64,000 bases of DNA from Vreelandella venusta (GTDB lineage Bacteria; Pseudomonadota; Gammaproteobacteria; Pseudomonadales; Halomonadaceae): the NCBI RefSeq assembly GCF_007989605.1, contig NZ_BJUL01000009.1, positions 163,346 to 227,345 of the forward strand. Direction: 5' to 3'. Position 1 is the first letter of the stretch. Each line of letters starts with the position of its first letter. This document shows positions 1-10,185 of this stretch, in pieces. The position numbers and the translations under genes were made by a program. Below the pieces are notes generated by a model, which had not been told where the DNA came from, ran no database searches, and saw only the letters and a program-made list of their open reading frames with translations.

Positions 1-1330
<1,330 letters not shown>

Positions 1331-1399
1331 TCATATTGCTGCCTACAGTGTAGGTAATCAGCAAGCGTTGCGTTGATATGTACTGTTTTAAAGCACCTC

Positions 1400-1440
1400 A
1401 TCGATAGTCACAATTTGTAATAAACCAATAGATCGATAGT
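1400..1440 (-). promoter_or_regulatory. Direct repeat in the katG upstream region
   Basis: The 9-mer ATCGATAGT occurs at 1400-1408 and again at 1432-1440, so the copies start 32 bp apart, about three helical turns. It lies 130-170 bp upstream of the katG start in an AT-rich stretch. The ATAG cores recall an OxyR half-site, but the spacing does not fit the usual ATAG-N7-CTAT series. The remainder of 1273-1519 holds no gene. Confidence 0.3.
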
Positions 1441-1519
1441 TATTTATTATTAAACTAGCTATTTCTTAGCCAATAACAACTTAGCTACTAAAAGCTGAGT
1501 CAATAAAAACTGAGCCCAT

Positions 1520-1549
1520 AAAAAAGGCAGGACGTCAGACGCCCTGCCC
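1520..1549 (-). terminator. Rho-independent terminator of pntAB
   Basis: On the minus strand, about 35 nt after the pntB stop, a 9-bp stem (GGCAGGGCG pairing with CGTCCTGCC, one mismatch) closes a short loop and is followed by six T residues. Confidence 0.8.
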
Positions 1550-1583
1550 GTACCACTATCAGGATAGTAGTGTTTTCTTATCT

Positions 1584-3026
1584 TTACTCTACCAGTGGCA
1601 ATAGTGCGTTCAAGCTATCCCGTGCATCGCCGTAGAACATACGCGTGTTCTCTTTGAAGAATAGCGGGTTTTCAATGCCAGAGTAGCCCGTGCCCTGACC
1701 GCGCTTGCTGACAAACACCTGCTTAGCTTCCCAAACCTTCAATACCGGCATACCAGCGATAGGACTATTGGGATCTTCCTCGGCCGCTGGGTTTACGATG
1801 TCGTTGGAGCCGATCACGATCACCACGTCCGTACTTGAGAAATCGTCGTTAATCTCGTCCATTTCCAGCACGATATCGTAAGGTACCTTGGCTTCAGCCA
1901 GCAGTACGTTCATGTGCCCAGGTAGGCGCCCTGCCACCGGATGAATACCGAAACGTACGGTCTTCCCCGCTGCCCGCAGTTTGCGTACTAGATCGCTCAC
2001 CGCACTTTGCGCTTGAGCCACCGCCATGCCATATCCCGGCACGATAATCACGCTGTCGGCATCGTTTAAGGCACTTGCTACGCCACTCGCATCAATCGCT
2101 ACCTGCTCGCCCTCAATTTCAGCCGCTGGCCCTTGAGCACCACCGAAGCCGCCCAAAATCACGTTAACGAAGTTGCGGTTCATCGCCTTACACATAATGT
2201 AAGACAGGATTGCCCCTGAGGACCCCACCAGTGCGCCGGTAACAATCAACAGATCATTAGAAAGCGTGAAACCAATCGCCGCAGCCGCCCAACCAGAGTA
2301 GCTGTTCAGCATCGACACCACCACGGGCATATCCGCACCGCCAATGCCCATAATCAGGTGATAGCCAATAAAGAATGACAGCGCTGCCAGCACGATCAAT
2401 GTCCAGAAGCCTGCACCGTTGAGGTACATAATCGCGAGCAGCAGCGAAAGCACCGCAGCCCCCGCGTTGAGCATATGCCCGCCCGGCAGTTGACGAGGCT
2501 TGCCATCTACTTTGCCTGCCAGCTTACCGAATGCAATCACCGAGCCGGTAAAGGTCACCGCACCGATGAAAATCGCGAACACCACCTCGATCTGCAAAAA
2601 GGTCAGCTCAGCAGGAGCCTTTGTGGCCACCAAGGCGGCAAACGCAGAAAACTCTTGCATCGCACCATCGGCGGCTTGTGCGGCCAGCACCCGGCGGCGC
2701 TCTAAATCTGCGCTCCAGGCAACAAAGACCGCTGCCAGACCCACAAAACTATGTAGTGCCGCTACCAACTGAGGCATTTCGGTCATTTCGACCTTGCCTG
2801 CGACATAGGCACCAATCCCGGCACCAATCAACATCGCTGGCACCAGCCACCAGTAGCCGCCAATACCTGGCCCAAGGGAGGTAAATAATACCGCTACGGC
2901 CATGCCCACAATGCCGTACCAGACGGCACGCTTGGCTTTCTCCTGATTACTCAAGCCGCCTAGCGATAAAATAAATAGCACACTTGCCGCAATTGCCGCG
3001 GCAGATACGAATCCTTGTCCTAACAT
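1584..3026 (-). CDS. pntB: NAD(P) transhydrogenase subunit beta
   Basis: Membrane subunit of the proton-translocating transhydrogenase, which uses the proton gradient to reduce NADP+ with NADH. The 480 residues match the usual length of about 460-480. The N-terminal two thirds are strings of hydrophobic segments ([33 protein letters not shown] and others). The C-terminal domain is the soluble NADP-binding domain III, with [15 protein letters not shown] at about residue 325 and [20 protein letters not shown], both typical of PntB. The start at 3026 is preceded by GGCGGAGAAACGAG, a plausible ribosome site, 16 nt after pntA ends, so the two genes form one operon ending in the terminator at 1520-1549. 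Confidence 0.96.
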   Translation of the reverse strand: MLGQGFVSAAAIAASVLFILSLGGLSNQEKAKRAVWYGIVGMAVAVLFTSLGPGIGGYWWLVPAMLIGAGIGAYVAGKVEMTEMPQLVAALHSFVGLAAVFVAWSADLERRRVLAAQAADGAMQEFSAFAALVATKAPAELTFLQIEVVFAIFIGAVTFTGSVIAFGKLAGKVDGKPRQLPGGHMLNAGAAVLSLLLAIMYLNGAGFWTLIVLAALSFFIGYHLIMGIGGADMPVVVSMLNSYSGWAAAAIGFTLSNDLLIVTGALVGSSGAILSYIMCKAMNRNFVNVILGGFGGAQGPAAEIEGEQVAIDASGVASALNDADSVIIVPGYGMAVAQAQSAVSDLVRKLRAAGKTVRFGIHPVAGRLPGHMNVLLAEAKVPYDIVLEMDEINDDFSSTDVVIVIGSNDIVNPAAEEDPNSPIAGMPVLKVWEAKQVFVSKRGQGTGYSGIENPLFFKENTRMFYGDARDSLNALLPLVE

Positions 3027-3042
3027 CTCGTTTCTCCGCCGC

Positions 3043-4614
3043 TTAGGATTTTTGGAACATGGCCAGCATCCGGCGTGTCACCAGGAAGCCACCCACGATA
3101 TTAATCGACGCAATCAGTACTGAAATGGCCGCCAGCACGATAACGACACCGCTGCCTGAACCGATTTGCAAAATCGCCCCTAAAATAATGATGCCGGAGA
3201 TGGCATTAGTGACCGCCATTAACGGCGTGTGCAGCGAGTGGCTCACCTTCCAAATCACCTGGAAGCCGATGAAACACGCCAACACGAACACAATAAAGTG
3301 CTGCATAAATGAGGCAGGGGCTATTTGACCCAGCAACAGCATCAACGCGCCACCAACGGCGAGTAAGCCAGCTTGTCGCTTGGTTTGCGCTTTAAACGCC
3401 GCGTGTTCAGTCGCCTTTTTCTCTTCAGGCGTTGGTTCTTGCTCTTTTTTCTTCGGCTTCGCTGCGGCAATGGCCTTTACTTTCGGCGGCGGCGGCGGGA
3501 AGGTGATTTCGCCCTGGTGCGTGACCGTAGCGCCGCGAATGACATCATCTTCCATGTTGTGATGGATGACGCCGTCTTTCTCAGGCGTGAGGTCAGCTAG
3601 CATGTGGCGAATGTTAGTAGCGTAAAGCAGCGACGCTTGGGTAGCCATGCGTGAGGGGAAGTCGGTATAGCCGACCACCACGACGCCGTTATCAGATACC
3701 ACGCGTTCATCCGGCTTGGTTAAGTCGCAGTTACCGCCTTTTTCAGCGGCTAAGTCGACAATCACCGAGCCAGGTTTCATGGCTGCAACCATATCTTCCA
3801 GCCACAGCTTGGGTGCGGGCCTACCAGGAATCAGCGCCGTGGTGATGACAATGTCGACATCCGGTGCTTGTTCGCGGAAACACTCTAGCTGCTTCTCGCG
3901 AAACTCTGGGCTAGAGGGTGAGGCATAGCCACCGCTTTCTGAACCGTCCTGACTATCTTCAAAATCGAGAAACAGGAATTCAGCGCCCATGGATTCAATC
4001 TGCTCGGACACCTCTGGGCGTACATCAAACGCACGCACCACAGCGCCAAGGCTAGCCGCGGTACCAATCGCCGACAAGCCCGCCACACCTGCGCCGATCA
4101 CCAATACTTTGGCAGGGGGAACTTTACCGGCGGCGGTTACCTGGCCAGTAAAGAAGCGGCCAAAGTTATTGCCCGCCTCAATCACCGCACGGTAGCCCGC
4201 GATATTGGCCATTGAGGAGAGCGCATCCATTTTCTGCGCTCTGGAAATACGTGGCACCATGTCCATCGCAATAACAGATGCGCCCTGAGCTTTACAGGTT
4301 TCTAACAGCGCTTCGTTTTGTGCAGGCCAGAAGAACGCGATCAGCGTCTGGCCCTCTCGCAAATAGTGAGCCTCAGTTTCCGAAGGTTCACGGACTTTAA
4401 TCACCACGTCCGCATCACGCCACAGCGCTTCCGCGCTTTCCACAACGCTGACACCCGCGTCGCGATACGTGTCGTCATTAAAGCCCGCGGCAGCCCCTGC
4501 GCCGGCTTCCACCAAGCACTCATGGCCTAGCTTTTGAAGCTGTTTTGCGCTCTCAGGAGTAAGCGCTACACGCGCTTCTCCTTGAGCTGTCTCTTTCGGT
4601 GCGCCTATTTTCAC
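3043..4614 (-). CDS. pntA: NAD(P) transhydrogenase subunit alpha (PntAA-PntAB fused form)
   Basis: Alpha subunit of transhydrogenase, with the NAD(H)-binding domain I followed by membrane segments. At 523 residues it is the fused E. coli-like form rather than the split form of many alphaproteobacteria. The sequence starts MKIGAPKET, has the Rossmann motif GAGVAGL at 174-180 and the [12 protein letters not shown] motif after it. A charged Pro/Lys-rich linker ([21 protein letters not shown]) lies at about residues 366-395, and four hydrophobic segments fill the last 110 residues. It is the first gene of pntAB. The upstream gap (4615-5019) must hold its promoter, divergent from pqqA. Supply of NADPH in an organism oxidising ethanol is a reasonable role, but that link is inference. 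Confidence 0.96.
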   Translation of the reverse strand: MKIGAPKETAQGEARVALTPESAKQLQKLGHECLVEAGAGAAAGFNDDTYRDAGVSVVESAEALWRDADVVIKVREPSETEAHYLREGQTLIAFFWPAQNEALLETCKAQGASVIAMDMVPRISRAQKMDALSSMANIAGYRAVIEAGNNFGRFFTGQVTAAGKVPPAKVLVIGAGVAGLSAIGTAASLGAVVRAFDVRPEVSEQIESMGAEFLFLDFEDSQDGSESGGYASPSSPEFREKQLECFREQAPDVDIVITTALIPGRPAPKLWLEDMVAAMKPGSVIVDLAAEKGGNCDLTKPDERVVSDNGVVVVGYTDFPSRMATQASLLYATNIRHMLADLTPEKDGVIHHNMEDDVIRGATVTHQGEITFPPPPPKVKAIAAAKPKKKEQEPTPEEKKATEHAAFKAQTKRQAGLLAVGGALMLLLGQIAPASFMQHFIVFVLACFIGFQVIWKVSHSLHTPLMAVTNAISGIIILGAILQIGSGSGVVIVLAAISVLIASINIVGGFLVTRRMLAMFQKS

Positions 4615-5019
4615 ACGCTTTCTCCCTTGGTTAGCCCATTTCCAGCGTCATGACCAAAACAGTCATATTTTTACCCTTGGTTATTGGACGCTGGGCATTA
4701 TTACTGACATGCGTCGTCGCGCCAGATAGCAGTTTAGGATCTAACGCGGCGACCGCCAGTTACTATTCAACCTTCGATTCAATTGGGTTGTTTAACTACA
4801 ACACTACCCTTTTTAACAACGATTCCCCACCAAAAGTTAGAGAAAACTACTTCCAAAGTACCGCATTCAATTCACCCCACCAATGATTAACTGAAGTAGT
4901 GGGTATGGCAATAATGATTAACCTCCAAAAACGCCCACAACAGTACTTATAACGACATTTGTCATGACGTTTGTAACGGCACTCACAACAACATGCTTAA
5001 CAACGCAGGAGAGTCACTT
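4615..5019. other. Intergenic region between pntA and pqqA (divergent promoters)
   Basis: About 400 bp without a convincing gene. A 78-codon open frame inside has no ribosome site or recognisable product. The stretch just before pqqA contains GACATTTGTC (4954-4963) overlapping GTCATGAC (4961-4968), two small palindromes that could be regulator contacts. A clear GGAGAG ribosome site (5008-5013) precedes pqqA. Confidence 0.5.
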
Positions 5020-5091
5020 ATGTGGACCAAACCGACGTATCAGAACATGCGCCTTGGCTTTGAAGTAACGCTGTATATCTCTACCCGCTAA
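5020..5091 (+). CDS. pqqA: PQQ precursor peptide PqqA
   Basis: The 23-residue ribosomal peptide from which pyrroloquinoline quinone is made. It reads MWTKPTYQNMRLGFEVTLYI and ends STR. Glu15 and Tyr19, in the motif E-V-T-L-Y, are the two residues that are cross-linked by PqqE and cut out to form PQQ. The length, the position directly ahead of pqqB and the GGAGAG ribosome site 6 nt before the ATG all agree. It is followed by a hairpin (5112-5154) that probably sets a high ratio of peptide to enzymes. The identification is secure despite the tiny size. Confidence 0.97.
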   Translation: MWTKPTYQNMRLGFEVTLYISTR

Positions 5092-5111
5092 TCGCTAGCG
5101 ACTGAACCGCG

Positions 5112-5154
5112 GCCCCTGCCTGCCTTATTGGGTTTATATCAGGTAGGGGCTTTT
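5112..5154 (+). terminator. Hairpin between pqqA and pqqB (attenuator-like terminator)
   Basis: GCCCCTGCCTG (5112-5122) pairs with CAGGTAGGGGC (5140-5150) with one mismatch, and TTTT follows. Its place between pqqA and pqqB suggests partial termination, so that the pqqA transcript exceeds that of the biosynthetic enzymes. Confidence 0.7.
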
Positions 5155-5202
5155 ACCCAGGATTCATAGCACAACCACAGCACTCACGTAGGAGGTCAGT
5201 CT

Positions 5203-6126
5203 ATGCAGATTTTAGTTCTTGGGGCTGCCGCAGGTGGCGGCTTTCCCCAATGGAATTGCAACTGCCCTAACTGCTACCACGCTCGCCTGGGCAGTGCAGA
5301 TCATCAACCTCGCACTCAATCATCGATTGCGTTAAGCGTGGATGGCAAGCAGTGGTTGCTATGCAATGCGTCCCCAGATATTCGCGCTCAGCTCAATGCC
5401 AATCCGGAATTATGGCCAAGCGACCTGCGTGGCAGTGGTATTCGTGGTGTGCTACTGGTCGATGCCCAAATCGATCATGTCACCGGGCTACTCTCCTTAA
5501 GGGAAGGCTGCCCGTTAGAGGTGTGGTGCACACCTAATGTGCATCGCGATTTATCGACAGGTTTTCCGCTATTTCCGATGCTGGAACACTGGGGCGGACT
5601 GCACTGGCAGCCGATTGAGCTGGAAGGTCATCAGGAAGTTGTCGAGTTTTCGGTTCCCTTTCTGCCAGATATCGCGCTGACCGCCTTTGCGCTACACAGC
5701 AATGCGCCGCCCTACTCACCTCGGCGCGGCGCACCCTCCTGTGGCGATAATTTGGGGCTGTATATTGTTGATCGTCGTAGCGGCAAGTCGCTGTGCTACG
5801 CCCCAGGGCTTGGCAACCCAACACCACTGGCCATGCGTTTCTTAAACGCCGCAGATGTGGTGATGGTGGATGGCACCCTGTGGGAAGACGACGAAATGCA
5901 GACGCTTGGCGTTGGCACTTCCACAGGCCAACAGATGGGTCACCTTGCGCTCAATGGCAGCGACGGTATGTGTGCGCTATTGAGCGATCTACCCAGCAGC
6001 ACGCGGCGCATTTTGATTCATATCAACAACACCAACCCGATTTTGGACGGCGCTAGCGATGCAGCGAAAACATTGCAGGCCTCAGGCATCGAAACAGCTT
6101 ACGACGGGATGAAACTGACGTTTTAA
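5203..6126 (+). CDS. pqqB: PQQ biosynthesis protein PqqB
   Basis: Metallo-beta-lactamase fold protein of PQQ synthesis, thought to hydroxylate the tyrosine of the cross-linked peptide. The 307 residues match the family. It opens with LVLGAAAGGGFPQWNCNC, the PqqB signature, and has the cysteine-rich C-x-C-x2-C region. The modified metal motif DAQIDHVTGLL lies near residue 88. AGGAGG-type ribosome site (AGGAGGTCAGTCT) precedes the ATG. It follows pqqA after 111 nt and is separated from pqqC by an unusual AT-rich gap. Confidence 0.97.
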   Translation: MQILVLGAAAGGGFPQWNCNCPNCYHARLGSADHQPRTQSSIALSVDGKQWLLCNASPDIRAQLNANPELWPSDLRGSGIRGVLLVDAQIDHVTGLLSLREGCPLEVWCTPNVHRDLSTGFPLFPMLEHWGGLHWQPIELEGHQEVVEFSVPFLPDIALTAFALHSNAPPYSPRRGAPSCGDNLGLYIVDRRSGKSLCYAPGLGNPTPLAMRFLNAADVVMVDGTLWEDDEMQTLGVGTSTGQQMGHLALNGSDGMCALLSDLPSSTRRILIHINNTNPILDGASDAAKTLQASGIETAYDGMKLTF

Positions 6127-6456
6127 ATCAACGTTCATAGACCTTAAACACTCTCTCATCTTAGATATCATTGAGTATTAATCGATTAACATCCAGACCT
6201 AAATCTTAGATTAAAAAAGCACTAGGTTAGTAGAATTTAAAAGATAGCAGGGCAATAAAAAGTGAGAAAACAGGCCCTGAAATAATTAAATCAAAATAAG
6301 CATATAACTTAATAAAATAATTCAAATAGAGCGATCTATAACCAAAAAACCCTGTTTCATTAAACAAACCCTATTCATAAAGAACGGCTAAAAATAAAAC
6401 CATTTAAATCAGCAATATATATATTAGATATTAAAAAAATAATCAGGAAAACGACT
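6127..6456 (+). other. AT-rich intergenic region splitting pqqB from pqqC
   Basis: 330 bp without a gene inside an operon whose other junctions are tight or overlapping. Hand counts give 25-32 percent G+C over 6241-6420, far below the flanking genes. A weak stem CAGGGC/GCCCTG (6248-6253, 6274-6279) is the only pairing noticed. It may hold a second promoter for pqqCDE. Confidence 0.6.
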
Positions 6457-7245
6457 ATGGCGATGACAGCGATAACGCCCAGTGCTTCTGCCACCCCGCT
6501 CAGCCGGGAGGCATTCCGTGAAGCACTAATGGGTAAAGGGCAGTACTACCATCTTAATCACCCCTTTCAACAGGCGATGGCCAACGGCGAGCTTAGCCAG
6601 AAACAGCTGCAAGGCTGGGTGGCTAATCGCTTCTACTACCAGTTGATGATTCCCCAAAAAGACGCCGCACTACTGGCCAACTGCCCAGATGCCGACACCC
6701 GCAGACGATGGGTTCAGCGCCTGCTTGACCACGACGGCCACGCCGGAGATGAAGGCGGGATTGAGGCCTGGTTAGCCCTAGGTGAAGCCGTAGGTTTACC
6801 GCGTCATACGTTGATTTCCCAGGAGCATGTGCTACCCGGCGTGCGCTTTGCGGTGGATGCCTACCGCAACTTTGTCGCCCGTGCCCCCTGGCAGGAAGCG
6901 GCGATCTCATCGCTTACCGAGCTATTTGCGCCGCTTGCCCACCAAAACCGCCTAGTTACCTGGCCTCAGCACTACCCGTGGATTAACGAGCAAGGCTATC
7001 GCTATTTTCGTAAACGTCTCGGTGAAGCCCGCCGAGACGTCGAGCACGGTCTGGAAATCGCTTTAGGCATGTGTACCACGGTGGCGCTGCAGCAGCGCGC
7101 GCTGGATATTTTGCAATTTAAGCTCGATGTGCTGTGGAGCATGTTGGATGCCATGACTATGGCCTATCAGTTAGACCGACCGCCTTACCACACCGTCACC
7201 CACGAAGCGGTGTATCACCGTGGGCTTGAGCACTCACATTACTAG
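6457..7245 (+). CDS. pqqC: Pyrroloquinoline-quinone synthase PqqC
   Basis: Cofactor-less oxidase that performs the last step of PQQ synthesis, ring closure and eight-electron oxidation of AHQQ. The 262 residues fit the family (about 250). Recognisable stretches are [43 protein letters not shown] and [31 protein letters not shown], with the buried His and Arg residues of the active site. The first about 15 residues (Ala/Thr/Ser rich) are a poorly conserved extension. The ribosome site is AGGAAAACGACT. pqqD follows after 31 nt. Confidence 0.97.
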   Translation: MAMTAITPSASATPLSREAFREALMGKGQYYHLNHPFQQAMANGELSQKQLQGWVANRFYYQLMIPQKDAALLANCPDADTRRRWVQRLLDHDGHAGDEGGIEAWLALGEAVGLPRHTLISQEHVLPGVRFAVDAYRNFVARAPWQEAAISSLTELFAPLAHQNRLVTWPQHYPWINEQGYRYFRKRLGEARRDVEHGLEIALGMCTTVALQQRALDILQFKLDVLWSMLDAMTMAYQLDRPPYHTVTHEAVYHRGLEHSHY

Positions 7246-7276
7246 GCAATGATCGACTAGCGTTGGGGAATTCACC

Positions 7277-7579
7277 ATGTCACAGCAACTCGTCATATCA
7301 CATCAAGATATTTACCAGCTGCGACGCGGCTGGCGCCTACAGTGGGAGGCCATTCAGGGCTGCCACGTTATTCTTTATCCCGAAGGCATGGTCAAGCTCA
7401 GCGCGACTGCCGGCGCGATTCTTGAGCAGGTTGATGGCCATCACTCCATCGCCGATATTATCGCTACCCTGCAGCAGCGCTACCCAGGCGCGGAGTCCTT
7501 AGCAGACGATGTCATACAGTTTATCGATGAAGCCCGAGACAACGGCTGGCTAACCGTGAAGGAGGTTCATTGTGGTTAG
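7277..7579 (+). CDS. pqqD: PqqA chaperone PqqD
   Basis: Small peptide-binding protein (RRE fold) that presents PqqA to the radical SAM enzyme PqqE. At 100 residues it is a normal free-standing PqqD, with the typical [19 protein letters not shown] and [21 protein letters not shown] stretches. Its 3' end overlaps the pqqE start by 8 nt, which indicates translational coupling of the two partners. Its own ribosome site (TTGGGGAATTCACC) is moderate. Confidence 0.95.
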   Translation: MSQQLVISHQDIYQLRRGWRLQWEAIQGCHVILYPEGMVKLSATAGAILEQVDGHHSIADIIATLQQRYPGAESLADDVIQFIDEARDNGWLTVKEVHCG

Positions 7580-8798
7580 TACAACGACCTCACCGCCCTT
7601 ATGGCTGCTGGCGGAACTCACCTACCGCTGCCCATTGCAGTGTGCTTACTGCTCTAATCCGTTGGAATTTACCCGTTACCAAAACGAGTTGGATACCGAC
7701 GCGTGGTTTAGCGTGCTGCGCCAAGCCCGAGCAATGGGGGCAGCACAGCTTGGCTTTTCCGGCGGCGAACCGTTGATTCGTCAAGACCTGGAAGCGCTGG
7801 TCAGCGAAGCACGCCAGCTAGGCTTTTACACCAACCTGCTGACTTCCGGTGTCGGCCTCACTGCCCAGCGGGTAGACGCCTTGGCAGAAGCAGGCCTGGA
7901 TCATATCCAGATTAGCCTGCAAGCCGCCGACCCCGAGCTAGCCCAAGCGCTGGCAGGTTCTGCCAAGGCCCACGCCAACAAGCTAGCCATGGCCAAAGCG
8001 GTCAAGGCCGCTGGCTACCCCATGGTATTAAACGTGGTCTTGCATCGGCACAATATCGATCAAATTGGCGATCTGATTGCCCTCTGCGATGAGCTAGGTG
8101 CGGATGCAGTTGAACTGGCCAACTGCCAGTATTACGGCTGGGCGTTTTTGAACCGCCAGGCGCTGATGCCTACCCGTGAACAGCTGGTACGCGCCGAGGC
8201 GGAAACCAATCGCTGGCGTGAAACACTGGCGGCACGTGGCCGCGATATGTCATTACTATTTGTGGTACCGGACTACTTTGAGCAAGCGCCTAAAGCGTGC
8301 ATGGGTGGTTGGGGCAGTATCTTTATGACCGTAGCCCCAGATGGCGCCGTGTTGCCCTGCCACAGCGCCAGGGAACTGCCGATGGCATTTCCGAACGTCA
8401 AAGAAACGTCGCTACAGGACATTTGGTACCAAAGCGATGCGTTCAACCGCTTTCGCGGCACCCAGTGGATGCCTACGCTTTGCCAACAGTGCGACGACCG
8501 CGATAAAGACCATGGCGGCTGCCGCTGCCAAGCCTATTTATTAACCGGTGATATGAACGCCACCGACCCGGTGTGCCAGCACTCTCTCCAGCATGGGTTG
8601 TTAGACAGCCTAATCGCAGAAAACAGCCACAACACGTCCGATCAAGCGACGCTGATTCCCCGCAATGCCCGTCAGTCAAAGCAGTTGCAAACAAGGCAGT
8701 TGCAGAATCAAGTTGAAAGTCAGGCTGAACGTCAAAGCCCTAATAGCTCAACAGCGACGTCGTCTCGCCAACCACTTGAGCTGATTTATCGACAATAA
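7572..8798 (+). CDS. pqqE: Radical SAM protein PqqE
   Basis: Radical SAM enzyme that forms the Glu-Tyr carbon-carbon cross-link in PqqA. The radical SAM cluster cysteines are C20, C24 and C27 (RCPLQCAYC), and the SAM-binding GGEP lies near residue 65. The C-terminal SPASM region carries the auxiliary cluster cysteines, from KACMGGWGS through LPCHSA to CQQCDDR and CRCQA. The chosen start is the GTG at 7572, because GGAGGTTCATT lies in front of it and it sits inside the pqqD end. The protein is 408 residues, about 30 longer than usual. The excess is a low-complexity Gln/Asn/Ser tail (last about 55 residues), which is not part of any domain I recognise. Confidence 0.96.
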   Translation: MVSTTTSPPLWLLAELTYRCPLQCAYCSNPLEFTRYQNELDTDAWFSVLRQARAMGAAQLGFSGGEPLIRQDLEALVSEARQLGFYTNLLTSGVGLTAQRVDALAEAGLDHIQISLQAADPELAQALAGSAKAHANKLAMAKAVKAAGYPMVLNVVLHRHNIDQIGDLIALCDELGADAVELANCQYYGWAFLNRQALMPTREQLVRAEAETNRWRETLAARGRDMSLLFVVPDYFEQAPKACMGGWGSIFMTVAPDGAVLPCHSARELPMAFPNVKETSLQDIWYQSDAFNRFRGTQWMPTLCQQCDDRDKDHGGCRCQAYLLTGDMNATDPVCQHSLQHGLLDSLIAENSHNTSDQATLIPRNARQSKQLQTRQLQNQVESQAERQSPNSSTATSSRQPLELIYRQ

Positions 8799-8822
8799 AT
8801 CTGTTTATCAGTAATAAAATGA

Positions 8823-9419
8823 TTAAGGCTCGCAGGTGGCTCGCTCAGCATGGGCGGGCAGCTGCGGGCAAACGGGAGCTAACGGCTGTCCGCTCGCTTG
8901 CCAGCCATCCACCCCATTTGAGTACCAATAGAGCTCTTCATAGCCCATTGCCTCAGCGCGCCGTGCAGCATTCCAGGAAAGCCAGCAGTCAGCCCGGCAG
9001 AAAAACACTAGCGGCGCGGCGTCAGCGCGCTCACGCTGCGCATCCAGTGCCGTGGTGAAATAATTCACCCACTCCTCTTCCAAACTAGCCGCGCCCACAT
9101 TCGGCAGCCAAATACTACCTGGAATCGTTAAGTGCGAACTGTCCTGCAGAAAAAGACCGTTATGCCAGGGCAGCGCATAGACATCCACTAGGATCACTGG
9201 CGGTGACGCCAGCAACGCTTGAAAAGCACGCTCATCTAACGTGGTCACCCCTGGAAGCGGTGCAGTAACCGGCGCTTTAAAAGGCGGCAGGCGATAGCCT
9301 TCTTGGTTAAATGCTGCAGCGGGCGCCTCAGCGCCTGCCACCCCGCTGAACACGCCACCTCCCCACACCAAACAGAGGAGGTAGCGGCACACAGAGTGCG
9401 CCGAAGGTTGTGTCGTCAT
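8823..9419 (-). CDS. PQQ-dependent catabolism-associated CXXXCW motif protein
   Basis: Exported rhodanese-like protein of the family found only with PQQ-dependent dehydrogenases. A signal peptide (LLCLVWGGGVFSGVAGAEA) precedes about 165 mature residues. The hallmark is CRADCW followed by LSWNAARRAEAMGYEELYW, at the position of the rhodanese active-site loop. The start at 9419 was chosen over an in-frame ATG 28 codons upstream. It gives a proper signal peptide, has GGGAG in front, and avoids overlap with the gene at 9427. The 198-residue product is co-directional with the pentapeptide gene and exaA, and probably forms one unit with them. Its exact role is unknown; a redox or sulfur-handling partner of the SoxYZ-like carrier is the usual guess. 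It is convergent with pqqE. Confidence 0.88.
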   Translation of the reverse strand: MTTQPSAHSVCRYLLCLVWGGGVFSGVAGAEAPAAAFNQEGYRLPPFKAPVTAPLPGVTTLDERAFQALLASPPVILVDVYALPWHNGLFLQDSSHLTIPGSIWLPNVGAASLEEEWVNYFTTALDAQRERADAAPLVFFCRADCWLSWNAARRAEAMGYEELYWYSNGVDGWQASGQPLAPVCPQLPAHAERATCEP

Positions 9420-9426
9420 GGTGACA

Positions 9427-10128
9427 TTACTCCCAATCAAACGGACAGCCGGTACAGCCCTCCATTTGGGCCATTTGGAAGTTGCCGTAGTGGATGCGTG
9501 CACCAGTCATATCAGCATCATTGAGGCGCGTGATGTTCATTTTGGCTTCTTGCAAATTAGCATCGCGCAGGTCTGCACCGATCAGGTTGACCTTATTCAT
9601 CCAGGCCATTTCCAGATTGCTGCCCATCAATGTTGCTCCTTGCATGCTGGCCCCAGAAAGCCGAGCAAACTCAAGGTTAGCGCCAGTCAAATCAGCATAA
9701 TCAAATGTCGCTCCCTGGGCATAAATACTCCAGCTATCCAGCCCAACCAAACTGGCATGGGAAAGATCGGCACCGCGTAAATGCGTGTTGGGCATGCGCG
9801 CACGATTGAGGTTGGCATTTCTCAGTGATGCGCCTTCAAAATCAACGCTGCGTAGGTTGCTGTGGCGGAAATCCGAGCCTTCTAGGTTACTGCCCGCAAA
9901 GTTAGCGCCCTGTAGGTCAAGATTGGAAAAGTCACCGCCGGATAAATCCATATTGGCGCACTGAGTACCTGACACTAACTCACAGCCGTTATGCACTGGC
10001 GGTTGATACGCTTCAACATAATCGTCGGCAACAACGCTACTTATCGCGCTAAGGCAGAGAAAAACCGCCGTTGCTTGGCGGCTCCATAAAGGCAGAGCAT
10101 TGCCAGTTATCATTGTTATTCTTTCCAT
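9427..10128 (-). CDS. Secreted pentapeptide-repeat protein
   Basis: After a signal peptide (AVFLCLSAISSVVADD) comes a Cys-containing stretch (NGCELVSGTQCANMDL). About 30 pentapeptide repeats of the A(D/N)LXX type follow, such as NLDLQGANFAGSNLEGSDF and DLTGANLEFARLSGASMQG, which should form a right-handed quadrilateral beta-helix. It ends with CTGCPFDWE, a CXXC motif. The start at 10128 is preferred because GGAGATAACGGTA precedes it; ATGs at 10143 and 10113 are alternatives. The product has 233 residues. It sits between exaA and the CXXXCW gene on the same strand, so an export or assembly role in the quinoprotein system is likely. Pentapeptide proteins in general mostly act as structural scaffolds, and no enzyme motif is seen. 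Confidence 0.85.
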   Translation of the reverse strand: MERITMITGNALPLWSRQATAVFLCLSAISSVVADDYVEAYQPPVHNGCELVSGTQCANMDLSGGDFSNLDLQGANFAGSNLEGSDFRHSNLRSVDFEGASLRNANLNRARMPNTHLRGADLSHASLVGLDSWSIYAQGATFDYADLTGANLEFARLSGASMQGATLMGSNLEMAWMNKVNLIGADLRDANLQEAKMNITRLNDADMTGARIHYGNFQMAQMEGCTGCPFDWE

Positions 10129-10185
10129 TACCGTTATCTCCATTCAAAAAAGGGCGGCAAAAGCCGCCCAAGAGGTGTCAGTAAC

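Noticed and set aside
1396..1445. OxyR binding site in front of katG
   Set aside because: ATAG words are present but the spacing between them does not fit the OxyR pattern; kept only as a direct repeat.
4650..4886. 78-codon open frame between pntA and pqqA
   Set aside because: No ribosome site, no recognisable domain, and it lies in the divergent promoter region of two firm genes.
9418..9780. 120-codon plus-strand frame opposite the pentapeptide-repeat gene
   Set aside because: The minus-strand frame encodes a regular pentapeptide repeat with signal peptide; the plus-strand frame is its shadow.
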